A program made the translations under genes and the position numbers. DNA of 64,000 nucleotides from Asterias rubens (Eukaryota > Echinodermata > Asteroidea > Forcipulatida > Asteriidae): contig NC_047064.1 in NCBI RefSeq assembly GCF_902459465.1, forward strand, positions 9,884,476-9,948,475. The letters are read 5' to 3'. The first letter of the stretch is position 1. Each line of letters starts with the position of its first letter. Under the pieces are notes generated by a model. It worked only from the letters and a program-made list of their open reading frames with translations. It was not told where the DNA came from and did no database searches. Shown here in pieces: positions 1-12,000 of the stretch.

Positions 1-559
1 TATGTGCATCATGAATGTGATGGACAAACACAGACCGGGACGCACTCAACACGTTTTATAAAAGGCTAGGTAAAGTATTATACAAATATTTCCTTGTAAT
101 AAACGGAGAGGCACGTATTAATTGAATCCAAAGCGAAAAACGTACTATATAAAGTTCTTAATTTAGGGGGGGGGGGGGGGGGGGGGTGTATAAAAGAGTT
201 AAATCTGATATAAAATTGAAGCTTTAAAATAAGCTTAACTCTAAACGTAATTTTGTTTTAAATTATTAATTAATCAATCGGTCAACTTCAGGGATCGGTG
301 GTGGCTTTTTGCAATCAGTCAACTTTAGGGATCGGTGGTGGCTTTTTGCAATCGGTCAACTTTTGCAACCGGTGATGGAATTTTGGGATATCCGAATTTT
401 GCGTCCGGTCGGTGCAGGCCTACTTCAAAACCTATGATTGTGTAGATTGTGGATATTAATTGTTGTTATTTTCTAGTTCACACCACCGTGGAGGAATAAA
501 TTACATTCACCAGCGGGTTGACTGACTTGCCAAACATTTTTAGAAGAGTACCATTTTAT
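1..559. repeat. Left arms (A, then B) of an interleaved inverted repeat
   Basis: Positions 1-275 (arm A) reappear as a reverse complement at 2609-2888. Positions 275-559 (arm B) reappear as a reverse complement from about 3414 to 3640. Arm A contains a run of 21 G at 166-186, where the right copy has only 9 C. The start of arm B consists of about three units of the 37-bp minisatellite seen at 3600-4165. Arm A touches the window edge, so the element probably continues to the left. No coding sequence was recognised. Confidence 0.8.
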
Positions 560-739
560 ACCCAGATAACATACATACATTGGGCAATCAGTTATTTCAA
601 ATTATTACATTATTGCAATCAAGATTTATTAATATCTACAATTTTGGGGGAGATTTTATAGCAAAAAAATCTCAACAAATTACATTACTTTGTCATTTTT
701 TAATTGTTTCGACAATCTTAAGACATCCTGTGCCACAGC

Positions 740-1900
740 TTTGACACCCTGCCTTGAAAATTGCATATTATGACCAATGTCGGTTCAATGCCGGCCCAAT
801 GGTGGCCGTTACCAAATCAGTATTGGCACAAAAAAGTTGTTTTATACCATTATTTGCCAAAATGGTGTGCCACTTCGAAACCAGTATTGGCCCAGAAAAA
901 GTTGTTTATACCATTTTGTCAAAATGGTGTGGCGCTAAAAAAAAAGTATTGGCCCAGAAAAGATTGTCTATGGTGCAGCTACAAAACCAGTGTTGGCACA
1001 ATAGAGGTTTTCTACCATTTTGCCAAAATGGTGTGCCGCCAACAAACCAGTAGACAGATGACAGAAAGTAAAACTGTCATTATCAGACGAAAATTCAATC
1101 AGCATTTTAACTCGTAAGTTTTTATTAATAAAATAAAAATGCAAAAAGTATATTAAATATATTAAATTTAAATGTAATTACTTTGCAATAAAAAAGTTCA
1201 TTACAATAAAGTGTAGTTGTCCATGATAAACACAAAACATAAAAAATAAAAAAAACAGCAGCAATGAATAAATCAAATTAAAAATGCTATGTAAAAGCCA
1301 ATAAACTAAAAAGGAGGTATTAATTTTAGAATTTTGTTTTATTAATAGTATTCGGTTTCTCAAAATGCCGGTACCATCAGGGGTCGATTTCACAGAGAGT
1401 TAGGCCTAGTCCTAACTTAGGACATAGTCCTTGGAGATATAAGAAACGTATGGCTAGTCCTAAGTTAGGACTATTAACTCTTCCTAACTCGAGATAAGAC
1501 TAGTCTTACCTCTTTGTGAAATCCACCCCAGCTTCAATAAATAACTTGCATGGGCTAATTCCTTTTTAAATATCAAGTCGGTTTAGTCATTAGAACATAT
1601 TTCTTTACCGTTTTGCCAAAGCCAGTATTGGCATGATTGGCCCCGAAAAGGTTTTCTATAATGACACCATTTTGACAAAAAATGGTGTGCAGCTACAAAA
1701 CCAGTATTGGCTCAATGAGAGGTTTTCTGCCTGTTTTCCCAAATGGTGTGCCACAAAACCAGTATTGGACCACTGCAGGTTTTCTACCACTTTCCCAAAA
1801 TGGTGCACCGCTACAAAACCAGCATTGGCCCATTAAAGGTTCATAATTTTGCCGAAACGTTGTGCCGCACAAAACCAATATTGGCCAAGACAGGCAAACC
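740..1900 (+). repeat. Imperfect tandem satellite with CCAGTATTGGCCCA units
   Basis: Roughly 50-60 bp units repeat the pattern 'ttttgccaaaatggtgtgcc', then a short spacer, then 'aaaaccagtattggcccag'. They occupy 740-1060 and 1610-1900 and are interrupted by AT-rich sequence and an inserted element at 1380-1529. Short ORFs here (754-1117, 1633-1836) only translate the repeat and are not genes. An inverted relative lies at 23360-23650. Confidence 0.8.
1380..1529. mobile_element. MITE-like element, 'cacaaagagttagga' family, copy 1
   Basis: The element is about 150 bp. Its ends are inverted repeats (gggtcgatttcacagagagt on the left, ctctttgtgaaatccacccc on the right), and its interior is built from repeated 'taactcgagttaggac' dyads. 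Three more copies are at 14392-14542, 22964-23133 and 63222-63394. It is non-coding. The short inverted-repeat structure suggests a non-autonomous DNA transposon; the superfamily is unknown. Confidence 0.75.
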
Positions 1901-2099
1901 TCCGTCCTAACTAAAATAGTTTGCCTCTATAAAACCGACATTGGCCCAGTGTGGGCACTTTACTAGCAAGGACATGACGCTTGACCGGAAGAAGGCCAGC
2001 ACTGGCCCAATTCTGGCTCAATATCATCATCATAATTAACGGCACCGTATCGAAACTCGACGCCGGTACATGCCACCATTGGCCCGATACTGTATTGTT

Positions 2100-2575
2100 T
2101 GTTAGGCTATAACTGAAAAAAGGTTTGAACATAGGTTGTGAAGTTCTTGGGATATTGTCCCACTTCCGGTTGACCTGGAAGTAGAGCTAGGTCAATATGG
2201 GGGCCAAATTTTGTTAAGGTTAATCCTTAATGCTCAAAGAGTCTCTAAGTAAAAAAGGGTTTGAAAATCGGTTTTATAGTTCTTGAAATATGGTCCCACT
2301 TCCGGTTGACCCGGAAGTAGAGGTCAACATGGGGTCGCGGAAACTGGAACAAGTTTGAAATAGGTTGTATAGGTCTTGAGATCTGGTCCCAATTCAGGTT
2401 GACCCGAAAATAGAGGTCAACATGGGGTCACGGTTTTCCAAAGTAAAAATTTGAAAGGAGCCTATAACTGAAACAAAAAATGAAGATTGATTGTGTAGTA
2501 TAACTGAAACAAAAAATGGGCCAACTTCCGGTTGACCCGGAAGTATACTTCTTGAGATATGGCGCTCTACTAAGA
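2100..2575 (-). repeat. Repeat units carrying the dyad ACTTCCGGTTGACCCGGAAGT
   Basis: Three to four units of about 120-170 bp each carry a near-perfect dyad with core cttccggttgacccggaag, followed by 'tagaggtcaacatggggtc'. The same units occur in the opposite orientation at 23145-23320 and 55780-56110. At the first of those they again sit beside the CCAGTATTGG satellite, so the two repeats travel as one compound element. Confidence 0.75.
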
Positions 2576-2608
2576 TGTACTAATTAAATATGCAAATGAA
2601 GATCACAA

Positions 2609-2888
2609 TGTTAATTAATTAATAATTTAAAACAAAATTACGTTTAGAGTAAAGCTTATTTTAAAGCTTCAATTTTATATAAGATTTAACTCTTTTATCT
2701 TTATACTTTATACACCCCCCCCCTAAATTAAGAACTTTATACAATACGTTTTTCGCTTTGGATTCAATTAATACGTGCCTCTCCGTTTATTACAAGGAAA
2801 TATTTGTATAATACTTTACCTAGCCTTTTATAAAACGTGTTGAGTGCGTCCCGGTCTGTGTTTGTCCATCACATTCATGATGCACATA
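2609..2888. repeat. Right copy of inverted-repeat arm A
   Basis: This is the reverse complement of positions 1-275, including the region around the homopolymer run, which is 9 C here against 21 G in the left copy. It ends exactly where the left copy meets the window edge, so its true outer boundary may not be visible. Confidence 0.85.
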
Positions 2889-3065
2889 ATATGTGTTTTC
2901 CATCAAAACGGTTTTTGTGTGGTCATAATGTTCTCACCTCCGGGTCTGTTTACACAGGGCTACTTGTATGATTTCAGATTTCCCCTTACACATATCGGTA
3001 GAGACTCTTGTTCAAAAACATTTCCCTTCACTGAATATAAATATTTGTATTTCCCCGGCATACAC

Positions 3066-3273
3066 CAGGGACTTTTCGTTGTTTTCGATGACGGATGGTT
3101 CTGCGACGGTAAAGATGACATTTGGCATCATCTGCGCATGCGTCAGCTTTGAGGACGGTCGTCCCTCAATTTCTACGACAGTACTTGGGATGAATCTTCG
3201 TTGTGCTGAAAACGACAACGTTTAGCTGAACAACCGTCGCAGAACCATCCGTCGTCGAAAACGAAAAGTCCCT
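3066..3273. mobile_element. Short element with long inverted ends
   Basis: The left end (gggacttttcgttgttttcg onward, from 3068) is matched by its reverse complement ending at about 3272, over roughly 40 bp that includes the shared block 'acggatggttctgcgacgg'. Length is about 206 bp with no coding capacity. It sits between the right copies of arms A and B. Confidence 0.65.
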
Positions 3274-3413
3274 ACCATTTCCGGAAGACGACAACCAATT
3301 GTGGGACATAGATAACCCTTCCACACCCTCTCCTACCCATTTGTTATTATTATTATTATCTTTTTAGAAAGAGCTGATTAATTTGATGTTTGTTGCGTTC
3401 CCCCTTACATAGT

Positions 3414-3599
3414 TATAAAATGGTACTCTTCTAAAAATGTTTGGCATGTCAGTCAACCCGCTGGTGAGTGTAATTTATTCCTCCATGGTGGTGTGAACTA
3501 GAAAATAACAACAACTAATATCCACAATCTACACAATCATAGGTTTTGAAGTAGGCCTGCACCGACCGGACGCAAAATTCGGATATCCCAAAATCCCAT
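3414..3599. repeat. Right copy of inverted-repeat arm B
   Basis: This is the reverse complement of about 370-559. It shares the blocks 'tggtactcttctaaaaatgt' and 'gtaggcctgcaccgaccgga'. It leads directly into the minisatellite, as the left copy does in mirror image. Confidence 0.8.
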
Positions 3600-4165
3600 C
3601 ACCGGTTGAAAAAGTTGACCGATTGCAAAAAACCACCACCGATCCCTGAAGTTGACTGATTGCAAAAAGCCACCTCCGATCCCTTAAGTTGACCGATTGC
3701 AAAAAGCCATCACCGATCCCTAAAGTTGACCGATTGCAAAAAGCCACCACCGATCAATAAAGTTGAATGATTGCAAAAAGCCACCACCGATCACTAAAGT
3801 TGACCGCATGCAAAAAGCCATCACCGATCCCTGAAGTTGACCGATTGCAAAAAGCCATCACCGATCCCTAAAGTTGACCAACTGCAAAAAGCCACCACCG
3901 ATCCCTAACGTTGACCGATTGCAAAAAGCCACCACGGATCGCTAAAGTTGACCGATTGCAAAAAGCCACCACCGATCACTAAAGTTGACCACCGATTGCA
4001 AAAAGCCATCAACGGTCGTGAATATGCATGACCGATCGCTATATACCATCACCGATCATGAATATGCATGACCGATCGCTAAAATGGACCACCGATCGTG
4101 TTTTATCACCGCTCGCTAAAGTTGATCACCGATCGCATAGGACCACCACCGATGATTAAATGCCT
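3600..4165. repeat. 37-bp minisatellite
   Basis: About 14-15 tandem units follow the consensus 'gatccctaaagttgaccgat' plus 'tgcaaaaagccaccacc'. The period is 37 bp in the regular part. Units degenerate and shorten after about 4010 (gatcatgaatatgcatgacc variants). The array is read through by meaningless ORFs. Three related units sit at 275-370. Confidence 0.85.
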
Positions 4166-4279
4166 CTTTGGCGTTCCATAAGAGTCACGCGTTTATTACC
4201 AATAACTCCATAGATTTTGCATTGTTGGAACTACAGTAACTCAGTATATCATAGACTTGGTTCCAAGTTGGCGATCGTG

Positions 4280-4447
4280 GCTTTTATGTCCTTTTATTTC
4301 GAAACCACGGCTTCGGATTTGGCTTCAGGCTCCGTCCTCTCGTCTGATCGCCTAAAGCCAAAGCACGCGCAAACTGTCAAAACAACCGCGGGGCCAATCT
4401 AGCCTGAGCCAAATCCAAAGCCAAAGCCGTGGTTTCGAAAAGGGCCA
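4280..4447. mobile_element. MITE-like element, 'tttcgaaaccacggct' family, copy 1
   Basis: Inverted ends tttcgaaaccacggcttcgg and its complement (agccgtggtttcgaaaaggg) flank a GC-rich centre of about 100 bp. A diverged second copy is at 6490-6665, in intron 1 of the first transporter gene. Non-coding. Confidence 0.65.
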
Positions 4448-5779
4448 AACCCGGTTATTGCCTGAAATAGCGCCCTCTTGATAGATTAACCTCAGTCGAG
4501 GTACTGCTAGGTGTGGCGTGTGATAGCTTATCCGTGGGGATGTTTTTTTTCTAGGCTGATACAAACGAATAAATAATCTCAGACTTGAGATCAAGCCTAT
4601 CCCATAATGGCAAATACTAATGCTGGAAAGTGAAACCGGACGGAGTGAAATACACTGCCTGGAGGCTACCGGCTACCGGCTCTGTGTATCAGTTTCCTGT
4701 TGATTCGAAGAGGTTGTTGGGTGAGTCCTGTATTATAGCTCTGGTTAAAGCTAAAACTCGTCTAATAATGGCTGATATTGATATAATAATACTAATAATG
4801 ATGGCTTCTTATTATAACGCACGTAATCCGTCACTCATCAGTGACACAATTCGACCCTGCGGAACCCTCTCATGCGCAAATTATTTTCTAAGTGCAATTA
4901 AACGGTCGTGTACGAACTCGTGCGGAATACCCTTTTGTTCCCTTAGTAGCATGTTTAAATTCCTCATCACTCGGTGACGCTTATGGTATGGGGCTAACGT
5001 TTTAAAAGCAATAGGACCTTTTTTGAATGTTCCCAAGTGTAGACGTAAATACAAAATACGATTTGCAAAATAAGGAAGCGGTCCCTTAAAACAAATTGTA
5101 AGCTTATTATAGGCGACAATGGCCTATAACCAATGTGTGGAGGTCATGGAAACGGATACAGCTGTAGCTTATAGTTTCGCACTGTTTGCCTACAAACAAT
5201 CAAACCAAGGGACCAGTGTACAATTCCGGCTAAAATGCTTGAGCCACCCATTCACAGCGTGGCAATAAACATCTCTCCCACCCCCACCTCCACCCCGCCC
5301 CCAAAATGTTGATGGGAGCTCAGACCGCCAAATGAACGCCAAACATTCATATTTTGGGGTGCGTTTGATTAGCTTCCCCTGGTCGTCCCCGGTGTGCTGG
5401 ACGAACGTGTGGGCAAATAATTACCCTACGTTCGTCCTGGAAAAAGTCGCCTATTTTTGTTTCCAGGTCGAACGTGTGCAGATAATTACACACGTTCTTT
5501 CTGGAAAAAATACGCGTCATCACGTGACCCTTCTCGTGGTGACGTCGGTGCACCTCGGGCCAACCCCAAGTGCCCCGTTTTGTGTATCTGCAAACGTCCG
5601 TCCTGCGAATTAGTTTAACTTGTGAGCTGCAATGCACAATGCGTTAGGGAACTGAAAGCTGACCAATCTGTATGGAAGAAAGACAAAAATCGGCCGGGAT
5701 GGTAGACCTAAAATAAATTCCATAAAGTCCTGCTGCAATTACTTTTGTTGAGGATAAACAATCTCATTATTTGCGGGTC
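4448..5779. other. Gene-free stretch upstream of SLC49A4 copy A
   Basis: No exon or repeat with a second copy was recognised, apart from a fragment at about 4840-4920 resembling parts of the element at 18054-18187. ORFs at 4630-4977 and 5332-5637 show no recognisable protein family and are probably chance. The segment 5330-5610 is GC-rich with repeated 'acgaacgtgtg' words. Part of this stretch is likely the upstream region of the transporter gene. Confidence 0.4.
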
Positions 5780-5786
5780 TATAAAT
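5780..5786 (+). promoter_or_regulatory. Candidate TATA box of SLC49A4 copy A
   Basis: TATAAAT is followed by a plausible short 5' UTR exon ending at 5852 (acaaaag|gtattt) and an acceptor at 6000 (tttctcgcag), 16 bp before the start codon. This would give a 148-bp intron in the 5' UTR. The transcription start is inferred from spacing only. Confidence 0.4.
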
Positions 5787-6016
5787 GCACCCCCTGTTGA
5801 AGGTCACCGCGTTTCAATTGACATGTTTCACTTCTGTGCTTTGCGACAAAAGGTATTTGTTAACCTCCATGGTCTGTGGTACTTTGTTGTACAGTAGTTA
5901 TACTCCTTCTGTTGGCTACCACTCATGGGGTCTGTCACCCACCATTCAGTTGTTGATGTGACTCTTTGGCTATAACGATTCAATGTATGATTTCTCGCAG
6001 TGTGTAGAAGTGCGAC

Positions 6017-9000
6017 ATGGAAGAGGACAGTTCAGAAACGAGTGTAACCCTACCACTGCTGAGCAATAACGAGCAGGATAAGACACATTCATGTAAAGAG
6101 AACAGACATGACCAGGAGCACAGCTACGGTTCCAGTGGGCATCATGGCATTCACAGTGAAACCTACGTAGCATACAAAACACGGTGGTATATACTGGCAA
6201 TATTTTCACTGCTGTATGCGTTCCAGGCTAACGCATGGAACGCATGGGGACCCATCGCTGGCACAGGTAATAATTATTTATGTGAACACTGCAAAAACTG
6301 GGGTGTTAAACTAAATCCATGGATGTTTTTACAAAATTTAACCATATAAAGGTGTTAAAATAACACCAATTTCTATCAAAACAACTACATTGACCTTGTT
6401 AAAGTTGGTTCTTTGTTCGGTATCTTTATAATGTCAATTTAAACACCACAGTTTTTGCAGGTACACCCAACCAATAACATGTTATGTTGTTTTGTCTTAT
6501 GCCCTTTTCGAAGGGTTCCGGCGCCAGATTTGGCTCTGAATAGCTTGGCCCCACGGTTGTTTTGACACATTGCGCGTGCTTTGCGTACGTGCTCAGGGCT
6601 CCAGACGAGAGAACGAAGCCTGAAGCCGAATCCCACGCCGAGGTCGTGGTTTCGAAAAGGGCCATCTACATCTATGCTGGTATTCAGCAAAGTCCACTTC
6701 TGGATGTAAAAGCTGAGGTGAACACTAAGTGTGCTTGAAACAGGTGGAAAGTTGTGCTTCGAAAAAAAAGTGCAATTAAAAAACAACACTAGTTAAAATT
6801 AGATGTACAGTGACCTGAAGACAGTTACCGATGGAGCGGTGATGACGTCTGCAGAGAGTGCGTTCCATAGTCTGACTGCTGTGGCATGAAGGAGAACTTG
6901 TAGATACCTTTAGAGGATTGAGTTGTGAGGAGCTGGTATTTTGCTGGGTGGTAGTTTCTTAGTCTAGTATCCAGTCCGAAGACAACACGTAGGCCTATGT
7001 AAGAAGTCCTCGCGGATTCAATTGTATTCAAATTAGTACCGCATCCCAGTAGATGGCAGACCTGATATGGAGGCAACGAAGGCGATTGCCTTCATGCCCC
7101 CTTGCCTTTCTTGGTGCCCTTGAAATGCTCCAGTTGAAATTTACTCTTTTCTCATACAGTGCCATATACCAAGGATACAAAATTTACACAAATGTGTGCA
7201 CTTTCAGATACCCAAAATGGCTTCAGACCTTAAGTCTTTTAATACTTAAGTGAGAAATGACCCATTTCTAAAGAAATACGTTACTTAATTAGAGGGAGCT
7301 GTTTCTCATAATGTTTTATACCAATAATGCTCTCACATTGCTCGTTACCAAATAAGTTTTATTAAGTAGTTACCAATAGTGTCCACACAGTCCTTTTTTA
7401 AAGTTTATAAACGCGAGAGAAAATGAATACATTAGCATTTCCAAAACCAATTTATTATAATACTATTTGTACAGTTCAAGTTGTTCTGCAGTGGTCCCAA
7501 GCGGAAATCGACCTCTGTATCAATTGGGGACCAGTCAGCTACGTCATCGCTGGCTTATTTTTCTCCTACATACTGACTATCAAAGGTAAGCCCCTGACAT
7601 AATGGGTACAACATTCTTGGGGAAATGATTTTGGAATTTATTTGGTACAAATATCCTGGGGTTAACAAATTCAGGAACTCCTTTCAGTGATGTTGGATTA
7701 GTAAGCTTTCCACTCGTCTAGATTTCACGAATGCACACAGTCCCCAATATTGGTGGCACCATGGTGTGTCGAGTACTTGTGTACGATAGAGGGGAAAAGT
7801 GTTCTCACCAGACTGTTTAAAATAATGTACCCTCCCGTTGGGGCAGATGGTACGCACAATGTTCCCAAACTTAACACTATTATACAGAAGTACATTCAAC
7901 AAAGATTGACTGGCGACGTTCATTCTGTTAACGTTAGAGTCGCCGATATCGATATCGCAACACGAATTATGTTAAACCCATTGCTTCTAATGGGAAACCC
8001 ATTGCTGATGGGAAACCATTTGCTGCATATCTAGCCTTTTGTCAAGGCCGTCATGGCTTGGACAGTTTTGTATTAAAGCCAAGCGACTGGAAAGGGAGAC
8101 CACGCACCGAGTGGCGAAGCGAAGAAACGAGATTCGCCACTCGACTTGCACAAGTTGGTCTCCGGGCCTTCCAGTCGATTGGGATTGCGGCTCTACGAAG
8201 CTGTCCAATCTACGAAGGCCTTGACAAAAGGCTACCGCATTTTAGGCTTGGTATCAAGCTCCGATGAATCAAAATGATATTTAGCCATCTACTTATTTAA
8301 TGTGGACCTTCGTACGCGTAATCTTAAGACATATTTGTTTGCCTCCCTAGGTTTTCGGTTTGCCTTGATTGCCAGTGCACTATTTCTACTATCAGGCACT
8401 GCAATCCGCTGCCTACCCGTTGGCATTGAAAACATCAAATGGTACGTCTGATTTGTAATATTCTTCCCCGCTATGACATAGACCTTAAAAGCAAGATGAT
8501 ATACCACGTTGTCTCCATTCTAAACACTAGAACGGAAGAATAGTCTGGTCACCGTTTATGAGGGTCTGCAACCAACCCTCCAATAATTATAATATACGGT
8601 TAACTTGACAAAGTGGTGGACCCATAAATATTTGCACGGGTTGTGGTCGGGGCCCAATTTCATAGCTCTGCTTACCGCCGAATTCTGCGCTTAACGCTTA
8701 CGGTCACGATTCCCCGCTTACGTGCAAGCGCCGAATTTCTGCGCTAGGATAGCCTTGTATTAGCGTATGCCTAATAAAGTGGAGTACGCGTGCGCATGCA
8801 GAAGCCAAAATTCGCCGCTAGCCCGTGAAATACGCTTGCCGTAAGCACAGAATTCTCTGCTTCCGTAAGTGCCGATTCTGTGCTTACGGTAAGCAGAGCC
8901 ATGAAATTGGGCCCAGGTTTGTCAAATCATGAATATTAGTACACGACTGACTTTGAATCGTTTGTGTACGAGTCAATGGGGAAATTTCCTGCATTGAGAC

Positions 9001-12000
9001 AGTGGACCAGTCTATGTTGTATTAAGTTCAGCGGGTGAACGACCTTGAACTGGCCGGTCAAACTTTAAGTTGTATTTCTCAAGCGTAGTCTCTTAAAAGT
9101 CCAAATGGATTCAACTAAATTCAAACGCAAAATAATACAACGAATGCTTCAACAATTAGCTTGGTAAGTTGCTTATAGCAGCGTAACGCACTAGAGTAAG
9201 AAGGCAACACAAAACACGGGACTTTGGGGGTCACAAGTTGTGAGCAATATTTAGTCATACTCAACCCTTCGTTACTTCACATAATTATGGCCACTTTAAA
9301 AGAAACTCCGCCGTCACAAAATTTCAATTCGTTTTCAATTGATGAACAGGACAGCTAACATTGGTCAAGTGTTCATCGGACTGTCTGCCCCTATACTTCA
9401 ATCAGCTCCAACACATTTGTCAGCGATCTGGTTCCCGCCTCATCAACGAACCACGTCAACTGCCATAGCAGGATCAGCAGGATGCCTCGGTTTAGCCTTA
9501 TCCTTCGTCCTTGGTTCGAATATCGTCCCCACCTTGCCAAAATCTATCACGTAAACAATCTTTGTTTTCAAAGCCGTGTCTGAAACGGCGACTTCGGCCA
9601 ACGGCTAGATTACAAGCTGCCTGTTCGTTAACACGACGGGCAGACTCGCTGATCTAGACGTAGCTGTAGCCAAAGTCGCCGTTTCGGACACGGCCTTAGG
9701 CTTTCTAAAGGAGTTGCTGATACATGAGGTACATGCGAACAAGACATTTTAAAATATTATTATTACATTGCAACCAGTACAAAAATAAACTTCCAACTTG
9801 TATTTATTTCCCGATAATATGTGGCAGAGGGCGTCCCACACAAAAATGTTCTTATGTCTTAATCAACAAAGATTTGGCCAGGTATTACTTGTACAGAACA
9901 AGTGATGTCATTGGATACAATGTACTTACTTGAAACAATTATTTCATTGGTGGAATGCGCAGTGACGTAGGCTTCCCGTACTGCGTTTTGATTGGTCCGA
10001 TGTGATGTGGGTGCAGCTGACAAACATCATCTCGGACCAATCAAAACACAGAATATCGGAAAGCATCCTTTCGGACGTCTGCATGTAGTTTTCACATTGT
10101 AATGTACAGGACTTGCATGTACTACGTTGATTGATATCTAGGATTTGACTCGATTCGCCGTAAGAACGAAATGTGATTATGGACGGGGATTGAAGAAGGC
10201 TCACTAGCAGATATCTGGCAAAATCACCTCACGTAAAAACCCCAACAATCAGCTACTTATAAGTATTTTTTTCATTTTATATTTGGAAGCGCTGATAACA
10301 TCACTGCGGTTCAACGAGAGACTTATTTCAACTCCATCATGAATTTATTGTACATCCGTAAGTAATATTATTGAGTTTGTATTGACCATGTACAACAAAA
10401 CGCTATGAGATCCACAATACCTTCTGACAGTGCAACCAGTACAAAATAAATCTTTTACTTGTTTCCCATTCCCGATATATGTGGCAGTGGGCGTCCCACA
10501 AAATAAATGTGACTTCTATAAAGAAGGAAAAGCACCCCTTAATAACATCCTCTAAAGATTTGATGATGTTCCAACAACAAAATCAGAACACATATTATGG
10601 GTGGGGGAAGGGCCACTCTGTGCCACAAATAATTGAGCCGCGAAGGCCCAATAGGAGGGGCGGTGCTATCTTTTGGGGATCGATTTGTTCGTCTAAATCG
10701 ATTAAGAAACGGGAGTCCTGGCAATTCTGTATCACAACAAAAAAGTACGGGCGGGTAAAGGGGTACACCACGCCAATCAAGCACCAAATGATATTTTTGA
10801 GCGCCAAATTAGTGTCATGGAATGATTTCATTTTCTCCTTTTTATTTTGTTTTCATCATCTCTCCCTCTCTCTGTATATCGTTATATGGGAATCACACGA
10901 AGGTCAATTTATTTGGTCCGGAAGAATCTTAATTTTAAGTAGCACAATTTGTTTTGCCAACAGACCACTGCTCTTACCTATTGCCATTAAACATCACTTC
11001 CAATTTACTTTTCTAAGAGTGTGCCATGATTGCAGTCATTGTGATAGGAGCTCTGTTATACTTGCCCGACAAGCCACCAACGCCACCAAGCGTCTCAGCC
11101 ACTGAAAAGCGAGAAGGTTTCGTAGCCGGAACCAAAGCGCTAATCAAGTAATTGACACTAAAATTGATTTATCTTTTATATTTGTTTTCTTGGGTAGATA
11201 AAAAGTACTATAATAATATAATAATATTAACATTACCTATATAGCGCTTATTACAAAAGCGATACAAAGCACTTACGAAATACAATAGCAACCAAACAAA
11301 AGATAAACTGCATGTTTTACAGACAAAACAATGCAATTAACAATGATACAATCTAGAGTAACTTAGGATAGAGGTGGGTTTTTAATTTGGATTTGAAGGA
11401 ACTCAGGGAATTGGCTAAACGAACAGATTGAGGAAGACGATTCCAGCATTTTGGCCCAGTTGCAACAAAAGCTTTAAATCCTACATTGGTACGTGATCGT
11501 GAGGCATTCAAAACAACAGCTGAAGTGGATTTTAAATTAAGATTAAGACTATGCACATTATTTAGTTAAAACATTAAACAAATACAGCAACGAATACAGC
11601 AATTTAAATACAGATGAAGGAAAAGAAACAGCTGGAGCCCGAAGGATTGTCTAAGGAAACACAGTTCCCGCCTATAGAGGCTCGCTCCTCTCCGGCTGGT
11701 CCAAAAGAGCACAATACTTATTGGTAAAAGTTAAAGGAACACGTTGCCTTGGATCGGTCGAGTTGGTCTTTGAAAAGCGTTCTGTAACCGTTTCTTATAA
11801 AATCGGTATGGTTAGAAAGATGTTGTAAAAGTAGAATACAATGATCTACACAAAAATGCCTTGAAATTGAGTGGTTTTCGTTTTACCTCGTCGATAAACA
11901 CGGTCGGCCATTTATGGGAGTTCGCGACGTAAAATGAAAACCAAAAAGAAAATTGGATCATTATATTCTACTTTTAAAACATCTTTCTAACCATATACAT

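Noticed and set aside
754-1117. Two overlapping ORFs of 99 and 118 aa
   Set aside because: They translate the CCAGTATTGG satellite; the repeated peptide pattern comes from DNA repetition.
3529-4165. CRISPR-like array of regularly spaced repeats
   Set aside because: Units are contiguous 37-bp minisatellite copies without unique spacers, in a eukaryotic genome.
10479-11105. Longest ORF in the window (208 aa)
   Set aside because: It overlaps exon 6 of SLC49A4-A in a different frame, starts from a non-ATG-supported position in intron sequence and has no family resemblance. A chance open frame.
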